A DNA stretch of 64,000 bases from Panax quinquefolius (GCA_020205615.1 CM035169.1:16685258-16749257); one strand, 5' to 3'; shown: positions 51,370 through 63,364, counted from the stretch's first letter. Notes: a model not told the origin generated them from the sequence alone. Numbers and translations are program-made.

Positions 51370-53512
51370 AAATATTGCAGGAATGGTTAAGAAGGAATAA
51401 AGTATATATCACTCAATTTTTTTTTTGGCGAAATTATGAGATTGACTTTTGGGAAGCTGGAGTATATATGTAGATAATAATGATGACTTCCTATTATATT
51501 CATATAAAGAAAAAAGGCATACTTAGTTTTCAAAAGGGTGGACCTTAGTTGAAATTTTTGATCTTTGACAAAAATGATGAACTCAAAGATAAATTAAAAG
51601 CTAGAGTTTGCTAATCCAATTATATCTGAAAGCGTGTCGTAGGGTATGGGAAATTTTTATATATAAATATATTTATAAAGTTATCATTTTATTAGACAAT
51701 AATTAGAATATATTATATTTTATTATGCATAGTGCTTGCATAGTGTTTATATAGTTCAAGATAGTAAAAATCTTTTTATATAAAATATAATATATTATAT
51801 TTTATTTAAAAGATTTTTCTTTAAATATGATAATCAGATTAAAGTAAATCAATCTGGACCGTTTCATGAGTTAATTCTTATGCATTCCATTTTTCTATAA
51901 AATAAGCTCATTCCTTCATTATTTTCTTACTTAATTCACCGAACTCCAGAGAGAGAAAATTTTAGAGAGAAAGAAAAAGAAGTCTGCTACCTTTCTTTTC
52001 CTATATCTAGTTTTTTTTACGGTAGGGAATATTATTTGTTGTATCTGTAAGGGAGTTATTCTTTCTTATCCATGAAGAGCTGTTGTTATTCCATTGCTTA
52101 TTATTACATTGAATAACTCGTATACTGTGATTTACCTATACTTGGTGACATTCTTATTATTTTGTTGGAACATCCTCATCTCGTGTGTTTTACTGGGACA
52201 CGGCTCCGTCTTTATTATTATTACATTGGAACATCCACATGCGTGTGTTTTACACTGGGACTGGTTTAAATCTTTATTATTATTCATTGGAACATCACAT
52301 GCATGTGTTTTTACACAGGACTGGTTAAAATCTTTATTATTCTGTTGGAACATCCCGCTTGGCAAATTTTGCGACCGGTTCCGTTATTATTATTATTACG
52401 TTGGAATAACTGTCTATGCCGAAATCGCATGCATGGTGATTTCTTTTGTTATTCCATTCTTTATTATACTCGGTTGGTTAAAGTTTTGACTTCTATACTC
52501 CATGAAATTAGCGGAATATCCTTGATATTTGCGCTTCATCCAGTATCTTTTCATGGAAATGTTTTTCCGAGCATTCTTGAATTTTAATCTACAAAGCAGT
52601 ATCATGTTGACAATTTGGACATTAGTAGTTCTTGGACAAATTAATTCTTGAACTTGTTTTATTGAATTCTTATATCATTGTCTTCATTCTCATGTTTATA
52701 TTATGTTGAAAGTCATATGTGGCCTGTAGTGCATAAATGGACTTGGTATGATTATGACCAGGGATTATTCTGTGTACTTTCATGGTAGTAATGTTACAAA
52801 TGATGTGGTAAAAGTCCTCATTGGCCCGTAGTGCATTGATGGGACGAGTTGTTGGCATGATCATGACCATTAATGAATACACAAATATTTTGATTCAGTA
52901 GGTATGGATAATTATAGTCGTGATACTAAAGAATATCCTCGGCGTAGTGCGAGGGGTGATTCGATGATGTGGAATATTTATTAAGTCGAGTCTCAAACAA
53001 TACTTGATGATGAAAACTTTTTTAATCATAAAAGATAATAGATTTTATTTTCTACTTGACTCTTTTAATGGATTGCTTGTTCATTTGCAATTAAACTTGA
53101 TGTCTATTATATTTTATCGGTTTAACATTGTTGGAGACTAATGATAATTTATTCTCGCATTATTTTAGTCATAATATTTCTCATTGGGCTAGTTGAGCTC
53201 ACCCTTTCTTTCCATTGTTCTCTCGTGAAATGAGAATATAATTTGGGGACGAGTCGGAAGAAAGTATTAATGGTCCGAGAGGATAGCATTAGTAGTTCTC
53301 ACTATTACGTGAAATAGTGTGATAATAATTGTAATGAGGACTCCTTTTGAGTTTGTATAATCTCTAGTAGATAATATTTGTATTCAAACTCACGATTTAT
53401 GTTTTGTCGTATTGTATACCATAACAGTTGTATTAGTAAGTTGTATTTGAATTACATACGTATATCTGGCGACCCAAGATGGGTGATGTATACCTAATTT
53501 TGGGGCGTCATA
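50865..53512 (+). mobile_element. L6: plus solo LTR (subfamily A) inside L5
   Basis: Starts TGTAAAACCCCAACTTTTTG, ends TTTTGGGGCGTCATA. Target duplication GAAGC (50860-50864) and GAAGT (53513-53517), one mismatch. It carries 60-bp repeats at 52150-52460 and a foreign AT-rich stretch at about 51250-51660. Deepest level of the right branch. Confidence 0.87.
51257..51365. repeat. Long TA repeats within L6
   Basis: Two TA runs (51257-51271 and about 51315-51365) separated by a GC-richer TTAGGAGTCTCGAGG segment. Lies in the part of L6 absent from other LTR copies. Confidence 0.85.
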
Positions 53513-55021
53513 GAAGTAATAATTCATATTATCCTGAATAATATTATTAGATAACATTATTGGCAATGTCTAGAAAGTTACGTCTAAGGAGAGGTTTGGT
53601 CACCTAATTGCGCCAAGATGGAGAAATCTTTATCGAAAGCCCCTCTTTCCTGAGGCACCTGGTTGTCGAGATTGTGATTCTGTAATATTATTTGTGAATA
53701 ATTAATTATTGATTTATATGATAAGGAAAATATTCATTTTATGTGGATATAGATGGAGAAAATTTTAAAGTGACAATTGTTGAAAATCGATATTTTATCT
53801 TTTTCGATAAAATAATATTTTATTATATTATTATAATATAATAATGGTGATATTTTACAATGAATGTGGGATATATGAGTATATGAGGATGAGGAGTATT
53901 TTTGTTGCAAAAGTTGTTTAAAACATGTTAAATATGTACGTGGACCCATTTTCGATCGAAATTTGATTATAGCTTGTAAAATCGTCAGTATGTGGATTTC
54001 GGGCCATTTTCATTTGGAATTTGGAAAACTTTCTTCTGCAAAGTTGTAGAGAATTGAATTTCCTATAAATAATTGCAAGATTCGATTTTTCTGATAAAAG
54101 GGCTATTTATTATGAATTATTAAAGTTCTAAAGTTCCGAAATAATTGATTTTTAGAAGTTTTTATTATTTTTTAAAAGAAAAACGTTTTTTTTATCATTT
54201 GGTGGGCTCCAATGGTGTTGCAAACATGCTGAATTCAGTTGTCAAAGAGGTGAGCATGAATAATTTTTATAATAATATTATTATATTAAATTTTTTGCTT
54301 TGGTGTTCTAAGCAATTTCCTATAAATAGGTGCTTAGGTTAGAATTGAAAATCACACCAGAAACTGAAGTTTTCTCTCTATTTCTATCTCTATATTATCG
54401 AGTGTATTATTGTGAGTATTTTGATATCTTGAGTGTTGCTATACTACGGTGCAAGTTCGATTTTCGTTATTATTCCGATCAAGGTTTTTTTAGGTAAAGA
54501 GATGGTAAGGGATAGTAAGGGAGATTATTTTTTTCATAAATGATATTATTTCTTCAATATCATTATGTAGAAATATTGGTTTGAACTTTTATCAAATTTG
54601 GAACTTTTTCATTCTGGGGTTGGGAGTTCTATTAGTTACTATTCACGAGTTCTTATTCACGAAGTTCTTATTCACTATAAAATTGGTTTTTTTTTAACCA
54701 AATTATAGTTGATTTATGAATATTACTCGGAGATTAAAACTATGTATTGATTATATTGATTTTATTATCATATATAACATTTTATAACCCCGATGTTGAA
54801 ATTCTCTTTTTTGGAGTGTAAAGATGGGTAGATTATTGATATGATCATGACTAGGGTTCTCTTTGGCCGATAGTGAAAAGTTGAATTGTGACCTGGTATG
54901 ATCGTGACCATCAATTTATAATTGAATATATTTAGCTTAAGTGCAAAGGTGAATTGATCAACATGGTTATAATTATTGTTTATATAAATTCTGAAATGAT
55001 TATATATTTCTTTGAGATATT

Positions 55022-55402
55022 AATATCTTTGGCCCGTAGTGCAAAGATGACCTGTTGTTTAATATCTTTGGCCCGTAGTGCAAAGATGACCTGTTGTTGA
55101 ATATCTTTGACTTGTAGTGCAAAGATGACCTGTTGTTGAATATCTTTGGCCCGTAGTGCAAAGATGACATGTTGCTGAATATCTTTGGCTTGTAGTGGAA
55201 AGATGAATGATTTTTGATGAATATCTTTGGCTCGTAATGCAAAGATGACCTGTTGTTGAATATCTTTGGCATGTAGTGCAAAGATGACTTGTTGATGAAT
55301 ATCTTTGGCCCGTAGTGCAAAGATGACATGTTGTTGAATATCTTTGGCCAGTAGTGCAAAGATGAACTGTTGATGAATATCTTTGGCCGTAGTGCAAAGA
55401 TG
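55022..55402 (+). repeat. 39-bp tandem array, about ten units, in L5
   Basis: Unit AATATCTTTGGCCCGTAGTG followed by CAAAGATGACCTGTTGTTG. Unit changes are mostly single bases. The reverse strand is open in two frames (repeating LHYGPKIFNNRSS), which follows from 39 being divisible by three; not considered genes. Confidence 0.92.
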
Positions 55403-56335
55403 AATTTATTAGTATGATTATGAACAGGAACTATGATTTGGTATAACCATGATCTTTGATGTTTCAGGTAAAGATAGGTGATGAAAATTATCTTCGTCCT
55501 GGATGAGAAGATGAATTTAGAACTACAATTATGATTATGAGTTATTCATGTGATTGTGGACAAGAATTATTGATTGATGTTACAGAGATAAAACATTGTT
55601 GGTGGACTTTTAACATGGAGAAGATAATAGACTTTATAGTCTATTTGACTCTTCTAATGGATTGCTTCATTCGGCTATGCAACTATGGTTGAAAAGTTTT
55701 ATCATCTACCATATGTTTCTAAATCTACGATTTATTTCTTGATGAAGACTATTGATAATTTATTTATCTTTAGTCATAATATTCTATCTTGAGCTAGTTG
55801 TGCTCACCCTTACATTTCACAATTCCTTTCGTGTAATAAGAGTGTATTTGAAAGCGAGAAGCGAAACAGGAGAATAGAACGGTGGTCTCTAGCTGTGGAG
55901 GTTCTCCCTAAATAGTTATTGACTTTACCTTTATGTAAGGTGCCATTGTGACGTGCTATCCAAGTTGGTGTCCAGAGTTACAGTTGGTATATATTTGCAT
56001 CAAAACTCACAACATATGTGTTATTGTAATTTGTACGACAATTGTAGTAATAAAGTTGTAGTTATTTTTTGTACCATGTATTTGGCGACTCAGAATGGGT
56101 TGGATGGAATGGACCTATTTTGGGGGCGTCACACTTTCAATATCATTATACCGAAATATTGGTATGGATTTTATTGTGGAAGTTCTACCTTTTTGTGTCC
56201 GGGTTACTATTTATGTATACTGACACTATTCACGATATCTCGCACTATTCACGATATCGACATTATTTATGTATATGATGACATTTTTTACGATATCTAC
56301 GGTACTATGTATTTAAATCGAGTACTATTCATGAG

Positions 56336-56425
56336 TTACTATTCACGAGTTACTATTCACGAGTTCTTATTCACGAGTTCTTATTCACGAGTTACTATTC
56401 ACGAGTTACTATTCACGGGTACTAA
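56336..56425 (+). repeat. ACTATTCACGAGTT minisatellite in L4
   Basis: Six or more 14-bp units of GAGTTACTATTCAC or GAGTTCTTATTCAC. The same unit occurs in L3 (33500-33570), at 54635-54675 and reversed at 3000-3175 and 48950-49035, always upstream of the 39-bp repeats in LTR sense. Confidence 0.88.
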
Positions 56426-56781
56426 TCATGATAAAATTGGTTTCTTTTTACGACCAAATTATCGTTGATTTATGATTGTTGCTCTTGAAAATAAATGCGA
56501 TTGTTGATCATATTGTTTTTATTATCATATATAACATTTTATAACCCTGATGTTGAATTTCTCTTTCACTTGAGTGTAAAGATGGGTAGATTATTGGTAT
56601 GATCGTGACTATGGGTTATCTTTGGCCAGTATTGCAAAGTTGAATCGTTGACTGGTATGATCATAACCATTGAATTTACAATTGAATATTTTTAGCTTAA
56701 GTGAAAAGGTGAATTGATCAACATGGTTATAATTATGGTTTATATAGATTTTGAAATGATTATATATTTATTTGAGATATG

Positions 56782-56967
56782 AATATCTTTGGCTCGTAAT
56801 GCAAAGATGACTTGTTGTTGAATATCTTTGGCCTGTAGTGCAAAGATGATTTGTTGATGAATATATTTGGCTCGTAATGCAAAGATGACCTGTTGTTGAA
56901 TATCTTTGGCCTGTAGTGCAAAGATGACTTGTTGATGAATATCTTTGGCCCGTAGTGCAAAGATAAA
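56782..56967 (+). repeat. 39-bp tandem array, five units, in L4
   Basis: Same unit as 55022-55402 but half as many copies, so the array has expanded or contracted between LTRs. Confidence 0.9.
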
Positions 56968-57447
56968 TTTATTAGTATGATTATGAACATGAAGCGTGAT
57001 TTGGTATAACCATGATCTTTGATGTTTGGTGATGAAAATTATCTTTGTCTGGATGAGAAAAGAAATTTAGAACTACAATTACGATTATGAGTTATACATG
57101 TGATTGTGGGATGTAAATTGTTGATTGATGTTACGAGGATAAAACATTGTTGGTGGACTTTTAACATGGAGAAGATAATAGATTTTATGGTCTATTTGAC
57201 TCTTCTAATGGATTGCTTTCGTTCATTATGACTATGGTTGAAAAGTTTTATCATCTACCATATGTTCTAAATCTACGATTTATTCTTCGATGAAGGCTAT
57301 TGATAATTTATTTATCTTTAATCATGACATTCTTTACTGAGCTAGTTGTGCTCACCCTTTTGCTTCACAATTCCTTTCAGGTAATAAGAGTATAGCTGGG
57401 TCGAGCGGGGGATAATAGGGGAATAGAACGGTGGTCATCATTTAGTA

Positions 57448-57825
57448 GTTATATTTGATGAATCCAATAGGGTGAGGCGAACCCAACGTTGGAAGGGTGT
57501 TTTGCCACTGTCATACAAGATGTCTAAAGACATACAACCTCGTGTCATCATAAGACAGGGTTGTGCACATCCACTTGCGGAATATATCTACGAGCACTAC
57601 CTATATAATCTTGGTGTTTGTTTAGAGTATAATTCTCAATTAGAGACAGTGGAGATAATTATATGTCAAGAGAAGACTCACCATTGGAAAGAAGATGATA
57701 GTAATCTTCTCTTTTCTTTTGGGGTCTTGGGTCACCCGAGATAATTCTATCATATGATATCTATCATAACCTGCAGCCATGGCCTCCCATGTATGAAGGT
57801 TCCCTTGAGCACTTCCCAAAGATTT
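57448..57825 (+). other. Foreign insert in LTR L4 with a 90-codon open frame
   Basis: L4 and L5 align up to GAATAGAACGGTGGTC (about 57424-57440) and again from TGACTATACTTTTATGTA (about 57847), but between these L4 has some 380 bp with no counterpart. It is less AT-rich than the LTR. The frame 57472-57744 is open for 90 codons and opens MRRTQRWKGVLPLSYKM. No family is recognised; it could be a captured host fragment. Confidence 0.5.
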
Positions 57826-60800
57826 TAATTTCTAAAACAGTTTTTGACTATACTTTTATGTAGGTATCACTGTGAGGTGCTGTCCACTGATGGGACATTT
57901 GTCACATTACGGTTGGGACACGAGTCACAGTTGGTATATATTTGTATCCAAACTCACATCATATGTGTTGTTGTATTTTGTACGACAATTGTTGTAATAA
58001 AGTTGTAGTTGTTTTCTGTACCATGTATTTGGCGACTCAGAATAGGTTGGATGGATTGGACCTATTTTGGGGCTGTCACATTCCCCGACCAATCGAATAT
58101 TATATAACTACTTGCTTACTTTACAAAATTTGTAAATATTACCCACAACTATAACATTATATCCAATCCACACCATAATATTCAAAAATATATTTCGAGA
58201 AAATTATTCTTTATTCATAAAAGTTGGGGTCTTACAACAACGGAATTATTGTCGGATTGAGAAAACGACAAAAATACTTTATGAAAATAATGGCAGAAGT
58301 TTTACCGTTAACTGTTGAAACACCCGGTGTTAAAAGTACGAATACGTGTAGTTGCCGCGATGAGAGTACGGTATTGATTATTGATGCTTACGTGAGAAGT
58401 CACTCGGTTTTGTTCAATTATTATTATAGTAATTCTTTGATAAGTATCTCATGTTATTTGATTCAATTATTGTCAATATTTTATAATCAATAATTGAGAT
58501 GACAAAGTTATTAATATTATTATTTTCAATATTAATGATGTCTCAGAAGTTACATCGAGAGGTTTTGTCACCTAATTGGCTAATGATGGGAGAAATCCTT
58601 ATTGAAAGCCCCTCTTTCCAGGAGCGACACAGTCGATTAATAATGTGAATTATAATAATGATGATGAGTTTTGTTTTATTAGTATTATTAATGTAATAAA
58701 AGCGGAAAAGCTTTGTATATAAAATAGAATACTTTTATAAAGTTATTCGTTTTATTAGACTAATAGTAAAATCTTTTTATATAAAACATAATACTTTTAT
58801 AAAGTTATACATTTTATTAGACAATAATTAGAATATATTATATTTTATTATGCATAGTATTTGCTTAAAGGCTGCGTAGTGGTTTGATATAGTAAAATCT
58901 TTTTATATAAAGCAGAATACTTTTATAAAGTTATTCGTTTTATTAGATTATAAATAGAATATATTATATTTTATTGTAAACCAATCTGGACCAAATCCAT
59001 TTAAAGTAAAAATCAATTTGGACCGTTCATGAATTAGAATTCTTATGCGATCCATTCTTCTATAAATAGAAGCTCATTCCTTCATTATTTCTTACAAATT
59101 CAATTGAAACTCTAGAGAGAGAAACTATAGTGAGAGTTCTTCTTCTATAATCTTGAGCGTATTTTTTAGAGTTTAAGAAAGCTTTTGGCGTAGTGCAAGT
59201 TTTCTTTGAGTATATCCTCGCCTCTACCACCAAAATACTCTTCTTTACTACGGTAAGGGATATTATTTGTTGTACTCGTTAGGGTATTCCTTCTTTTCTA
59301 TTGGTGAAATTCTTTTGTTATTCTATTCTTTATTATTACGTTGGAATAACTTGTATAATGCAGGATACCCTATACTTGGTGAAATTCTTACATTATTCCA
59401 TTATTTATTATTACATTGGAACATCCCTGCATGCGTGCTTACGCACGACCGGTTTCATTATTTATTATTACATTTGAATATCTTGTCGGATGCGTTTACG
59501 CATGACTGGTTCCATTATTTATTATTCTGTTAGAATATCCTATCGGCAATGCGTTTACTGGATGACCTAGTTCTATTATTTATTATTCATTGGAATAACC
59601 TATACATGCTTGATTCTCATCGCATGCTTGGTGATTTCTTTTGTTATTCTATTCTTTATTATACTCGGTTGGTTAAAGTTTTGATTTTATACTCCATGAA
59701 ATTAGTGGAATATCCTCGATATTTTGCGCTTCATCCAAAGATCTTTTCATGAAAATATTCTTACGAGCATTCTTGAGTGTTACTTTACAAAGAAGTATCA
59801 TGTTGATAATTTGGACATTATTAGTTCTGGATAAATTAATTCTTGAACTTGTTTTATTGAATTCTTATATCATTGTCATCATCTTCATGTTTATATTATG
59901 TTGAAAGTCATCTCGTGGCTCAGTAGCGCATAGATGGACTTGATATGATTATGAATGAGGATTATTGATTGTAATCATGGACCGTAATGTTACAAATGAT
60001 GTGAAAAAAGTCCTCATTGACCCGTAGTGCATTGATGGACAGTTGTTGGCATGATCATGACCATTGATGAATACACGAATATCATTGGATGTGGTGCATG
60101 GATAATTTGTGGTTGTGATACTAATGAATATCCTTGGTAGTAGTCTTGGGGATGATGTGAATTATTTATTGTCGAGTCTCGTGATAAAAGTCATGAAAAA
60201 CCTTTTAAATCATAGAAGATAGTAGATTTTATTTTCTACTTGACTCTTACAATGGATCGCTTGTTCATTGCAGATTAAAATTGATGTTTGTTATATTTTA
60301 TCGGTTTAACCTTTGTTGAAGGCTAATGATAATTTATTCTGCATTATCTTAATCATAATATTTCTTACTGGGCTAGTTGAGCTCAACCTTTTGCTTTCAT
60401 TGTTCTCTTCAGGAAATGAGAACGTAGCAGGGCGGGAACAGAGTGATTGTCCAGATAATAGCATTAGTAGTCCTCACTATTCTATAAAATAGTGTGATAA
60501 TAAATGTAATGAGGATCCCATTGAGCTTGTATATTGTCTAGATGACAATATTTGTATTAAAACTCACAACATATGTTTAGTCGTATTTTACACGACTATT
60601 GTAAAATTAAGTTGTATTTGAATTTTGTACCATGTATTTAGCGACTCAGAATAGGTGATGTATACCGATTTTGGGGGCATCACACCATCTGTTTCTTAAT
60701 AGAAGTCGTTTTAGAGTTGTGTACAATTATTAAAGAAATAATTGTATAGCATTACATATAATATCAATCGTCTATATTGCCCGTGTATTAGAAAAAAAGA

Positions 60801-61592
60801 GTATTATTTAGTGGACAAAAAATAATGAGAGAACCAAATATATATTTATTACTTGGGGTAATATTGAAAACTAAACAATTAATACTTACTTGAAATTCTC
60901 AAACGACTTATATTAAGGAACAAAAAATGACTTATATTAAAAAATAGAGAGAGTATCATTTGTTATTAAAAATTGAGTAAAGACAAAAAAAAAGTTTTGA
61001 ATTATCAAATCACCAAATTTGAACTACTAAGTTGACTCAAAATCAATTAAAATTTCGCTATATATAAAAGTTTATCTGGCAAGTCCTTTTATCTTGGATA
61101 TTAAACTTGTAATAATATAAAAAAGAGAAAGTAAAAAGTATGACCTAATGGTGTGTCTGTGTGTTTACCATGACCCAACCCATGTTTACCATGAGGTTGG
61201 GGATCAATCCTTGAGTGTGTGAGTGTGTGTCAAATTAGCAAAAAAAGAAAAGAAAGTGAAGCCTATGAATTTAGTTTTTTAAACAAATTTATTGTATAAA
61301 TGAATTCTAACGTTTGTGAACAAAATTTTATGTATTTCTCATTAGTGGATCCCTTTCCCTTTAAAACAAAAGTTGTTCAGTGAATGATGGTACTGCCACC
61401 AAATGTTAGGTTATTATGTTATATGAAAACACTAGTATCAGAGTTAGTTCGATATTATGATGATGATTTTATTGTTCATGTATACTACTATTAGTTTCTT
61501 AAGATATTTTATATCTACTACTCTGTGATTCATCTCTAACCCAACAACCTATGCATCTGTTGTACTAAACTAAAACTCGTCATATAGGGATA

Positions 61593-61626
61593 GGGGGGGA
61601 GAGGGGAGAGGGGAGAGGGGGGGGGG
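61593..61626 (+). repeat. G-rich tract (GGGGAGA)n
   Basis: A run of G8, then GAGGGGA repeats and a final run of ten or more G. At least four G-runs of four or more bases with short AGA loops fit a G-quadruplex. Confidence 0.85.
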
Positions 61627-62330
61627 TTAACATGAAAAATTATTCATCTTTGAAATTTTAACTTTACAAACCAGACTTTTTTTATATATAAAACGGATAG
61701 AAAAAATAAATATTCCTACCAAAAAGTATCATGATATACTATATGAATTTAAATTCGATGTACCGATACTATATATACGACCGATATTATGATAACGAGA
61801 CATTATTAATAAAGTATATGTATTAGATAAAATTATCTTTATTTAAATAATGTCATGTTTTAACTCTATTCGCATATATGCTATCAATGTATTTAATTTT
61901 AACTAATTATATTTCATACTTATGTAAGATTTTAAACTTGAAGATTATTGGGCCCTAGTTGAGAACGGGCAATTTTTCAAGCCCAAATATTTCGTTTCAA
62001 AAGTCAAATTTTATCTCTAATTTTAGAATGAAAAAAGTATTATTAATAAAGAAAATGATATATGTCCACAAATCTCATGGTAAAGTTAATTTATAATTAA
62101 CGTGAGATAGAATAATAGTATTTGGGTCCTTTTTTGATTTTATTTATCTCATGCATTCACATATATCGCTTTTTTTATCAACAACAATTTTATTGTCATG
62201 TATAACATGACTCTATTTTATTGTGATGTATAATATGTCTCGTAAAATTTCTTGTTTACGGACAGAGCCGTTATTGAGCAGCAGACGAGAGAGAATTCGA
62301 CCGTCCCGGCTCCCCGTAAGGCTCCCAAAT

Positions 62331-62381
<51 letters not shown>

Positions 62382-62998
62382 ATTTTGAACATTTGATTGA
62401 AGATTTTGGGCTACAGGAATACTAGAAAAATATTTTTCAATGAATGTATTCTTATATATTTTGTTGTAGTCGAACTTTTCATATATTTATTTTGTTTTAG
62501 TCGAACTAATATGTTTTAAGTTTTGGAAATACACTTTTTGGATGATATAAGGACTACTTCCTGATCTTGTTAAATTGGCTGTTGGATTTTCCGTTGTTAA
62601 GGTTATAAGGTGGATGGAGTCAGACATTTAAGCTACAAAAGTTTTGTCCAATATATATACTAGGAGTTGGCGTAAATAGTGAAAACGGTTGACAAAAGGC
62701 TTTTCCAGTTCCAGAGTTTCAACATGCTGAATAGATTGCTGACTACATCCAAACTGTTTGTAATTGAGTCAAGTAGAACACCTTTTAGCTCTTCAGAAAT
62801 ATGACAGAATATTTAAATAAATATTTGAAGCTCTTGTGTGTTTTTGAATTCATTGTAACTTGATCAAGATCTGTCCGAGTCCGACATGTCATTGTGTATA
62901 GGGTGAGTTTTCTTCTTCCTTACTCTGGGGAGTTGACAATCCATCTTATGCATGTGTTATATATAAGGGGCATTACAAACATTTTAACCTTATAATAG

Positions 62999-63040
<42 letters not shown>

Positions 63041-63241
63041 GAGCATGGTGTTCTTTTAAGATTTGTTACATTTTAATTTAATATGATCTGTTTTGACGAC
63101 TACTAGAGATAATCGGCTCTCTGCAAGAGATAATATCACCTAAATTATACTCAAGTTCATGTCTGATGTCTATATATTCTACTTGGTATTTGAGATGACC
63201 TTCAATGTATCACCTGCTTCTAGTTTTTCCCTTCATACTAG

Positions 63242-63364
63242 TTATCCTGTGGTGCAAGGATTTTTTGTGGTTGGCAATTTTCCATCATAAGTGCACTGCG
63301 GGATATTTGGGTTCCTAACAAGCCGGGCTCCAACTGGCACTTTATTTGCTTTTGGACGAACATC
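63242..63364 (-). CDS. Candidate terminal exon of an unidentified gene
   Basis: On the minus strand a good acceptor (GTTGGCGTGCAG) is followed by 40 codons and a TAA stop at 63242-63244: DVRPKANKVPVGARLVRNPN, then IPQCTYDGKLPTTKNPCTTG. The segment is clearly less AT-rich than its surroundings and its codon use looks like a real exon. The phase is assumed to be zero. No family is recognised. Upstream exons would lie at higher coordinates, partly beyond the window; no confident one was found up to 64000. Confidence 0.45.
   Translation of the reverse strand, partial: DVRPKANKVPVGARLVRNPNIPQCTYDGKLPTTKNPCTTG

Larger units (their letters stand above)
50319..56133 (+). mobile_element. L5: plus solo LTR (subfamily B) inside L4, in two pieces
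   Basis: Pieces 50319-50864 and 53513-56133; the start is mutated to CGTAAGACCCCG, the end is GGGGGCGTCACA. Target duplication CTTTA (50314-50318) and CTTTC (56134-56138), one mismatch. About 3.2 kb together, longer than other copies because of a ten-unit 39-bp array at 55022-55402. Confidence 0.85.
49697..58080 (+). mobile_element. L4: plus solo LTR (subfamily B) inside L2, in two pieces
   Basis: Pieces 49697-50318 (start TGTAAGACCCCGAATTTTAT) and 56134-58080 (end TTTTGGGGCTGTCACA). Perfect target duplication TTCCC at 49692-49696 and 58081-58085. The first piece has lost part of the normal LTR interior. The second piece contains GAGTTACTATTCAC repeats, five 39-bp units, and about 380 bp not found in other copies (57448-57825). 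Confidence 0.88.
31640..58236 (-). mobile_element. L2: minus solo LTR (subfamily A) inside L1, in three pieces
   Basis: Pieces 31640-31860 (start TGTGACGCCCCCAAAACAGG), 47112-49696 and 58081-58236 (end GGGGTCTTACA). Perfect target duplication ACAAC at 31635-31639 and 58237-58241. The middle piece carries reversed 60-bp repeats (about 47990-48330), a tandem GTGAATAGTAACTC array (48950-49035), and the reversed conserved block at 49205-49300. It was hit twice, by L3 and by L4. Confidence 0.9.
31463..60684 (+). mobile_element. L1: outermost plus solo LTR (subfamily A), in two pieces
   Basis: Pieces 31463-31639 (TGTAAGACCTCAACTTTTAT start) and 58237-60684 (end TTTGGGGGCATCACA) add up to about 2.6 kb. 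Perfect 5-bp target duplication CCATC at 31458-31462 and 60685-60689. The right piece contains a TATAAATAG box near 59050, four 60-bp subfamily A repeats (59330-59640), and the conserved GAAAGCCCCTCTTTCC block at 58605-58620. Confidence 0.9.
31456..60953. mobile_element. Stowaway-like MITE split by the 29.2-kb nested LTR stack
   Basis: After removing L1 with one copy of its CCATC duplication, CTCCATC joins TGTTTCTTAATAGAAGTCG. The far end is AAAATAGAGAGAG followed by TA at 60954-60955, and TA precedes the left end at 31454-31455. TIR and TA target are of Stowaway type; the right side repeats a GACTTATATTAA block. Confidence 0.65.

Noticed and set aside
55000..55397. Reverse-strand open frames of 112-119 codons over the 39-bp array
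   Set aside because: They are repeats of one 13-residue unit created by a 39-bp tandem array inside an LTR; two frames are open at once, which argues against coding.
55022..55402. Regularly spaced repeats that resemble a CRISPR array
   Set aside because: Units are contiguous tandem repeats with no unique spacers, lie in a plant LTR, and vary unit by unit.
62338..62380. Long TA run as replication origin or promoter
   Set aside because: Similar TA runs occur at 13487, 51315 and 63000 and are simple microsatellites with no associated feature.
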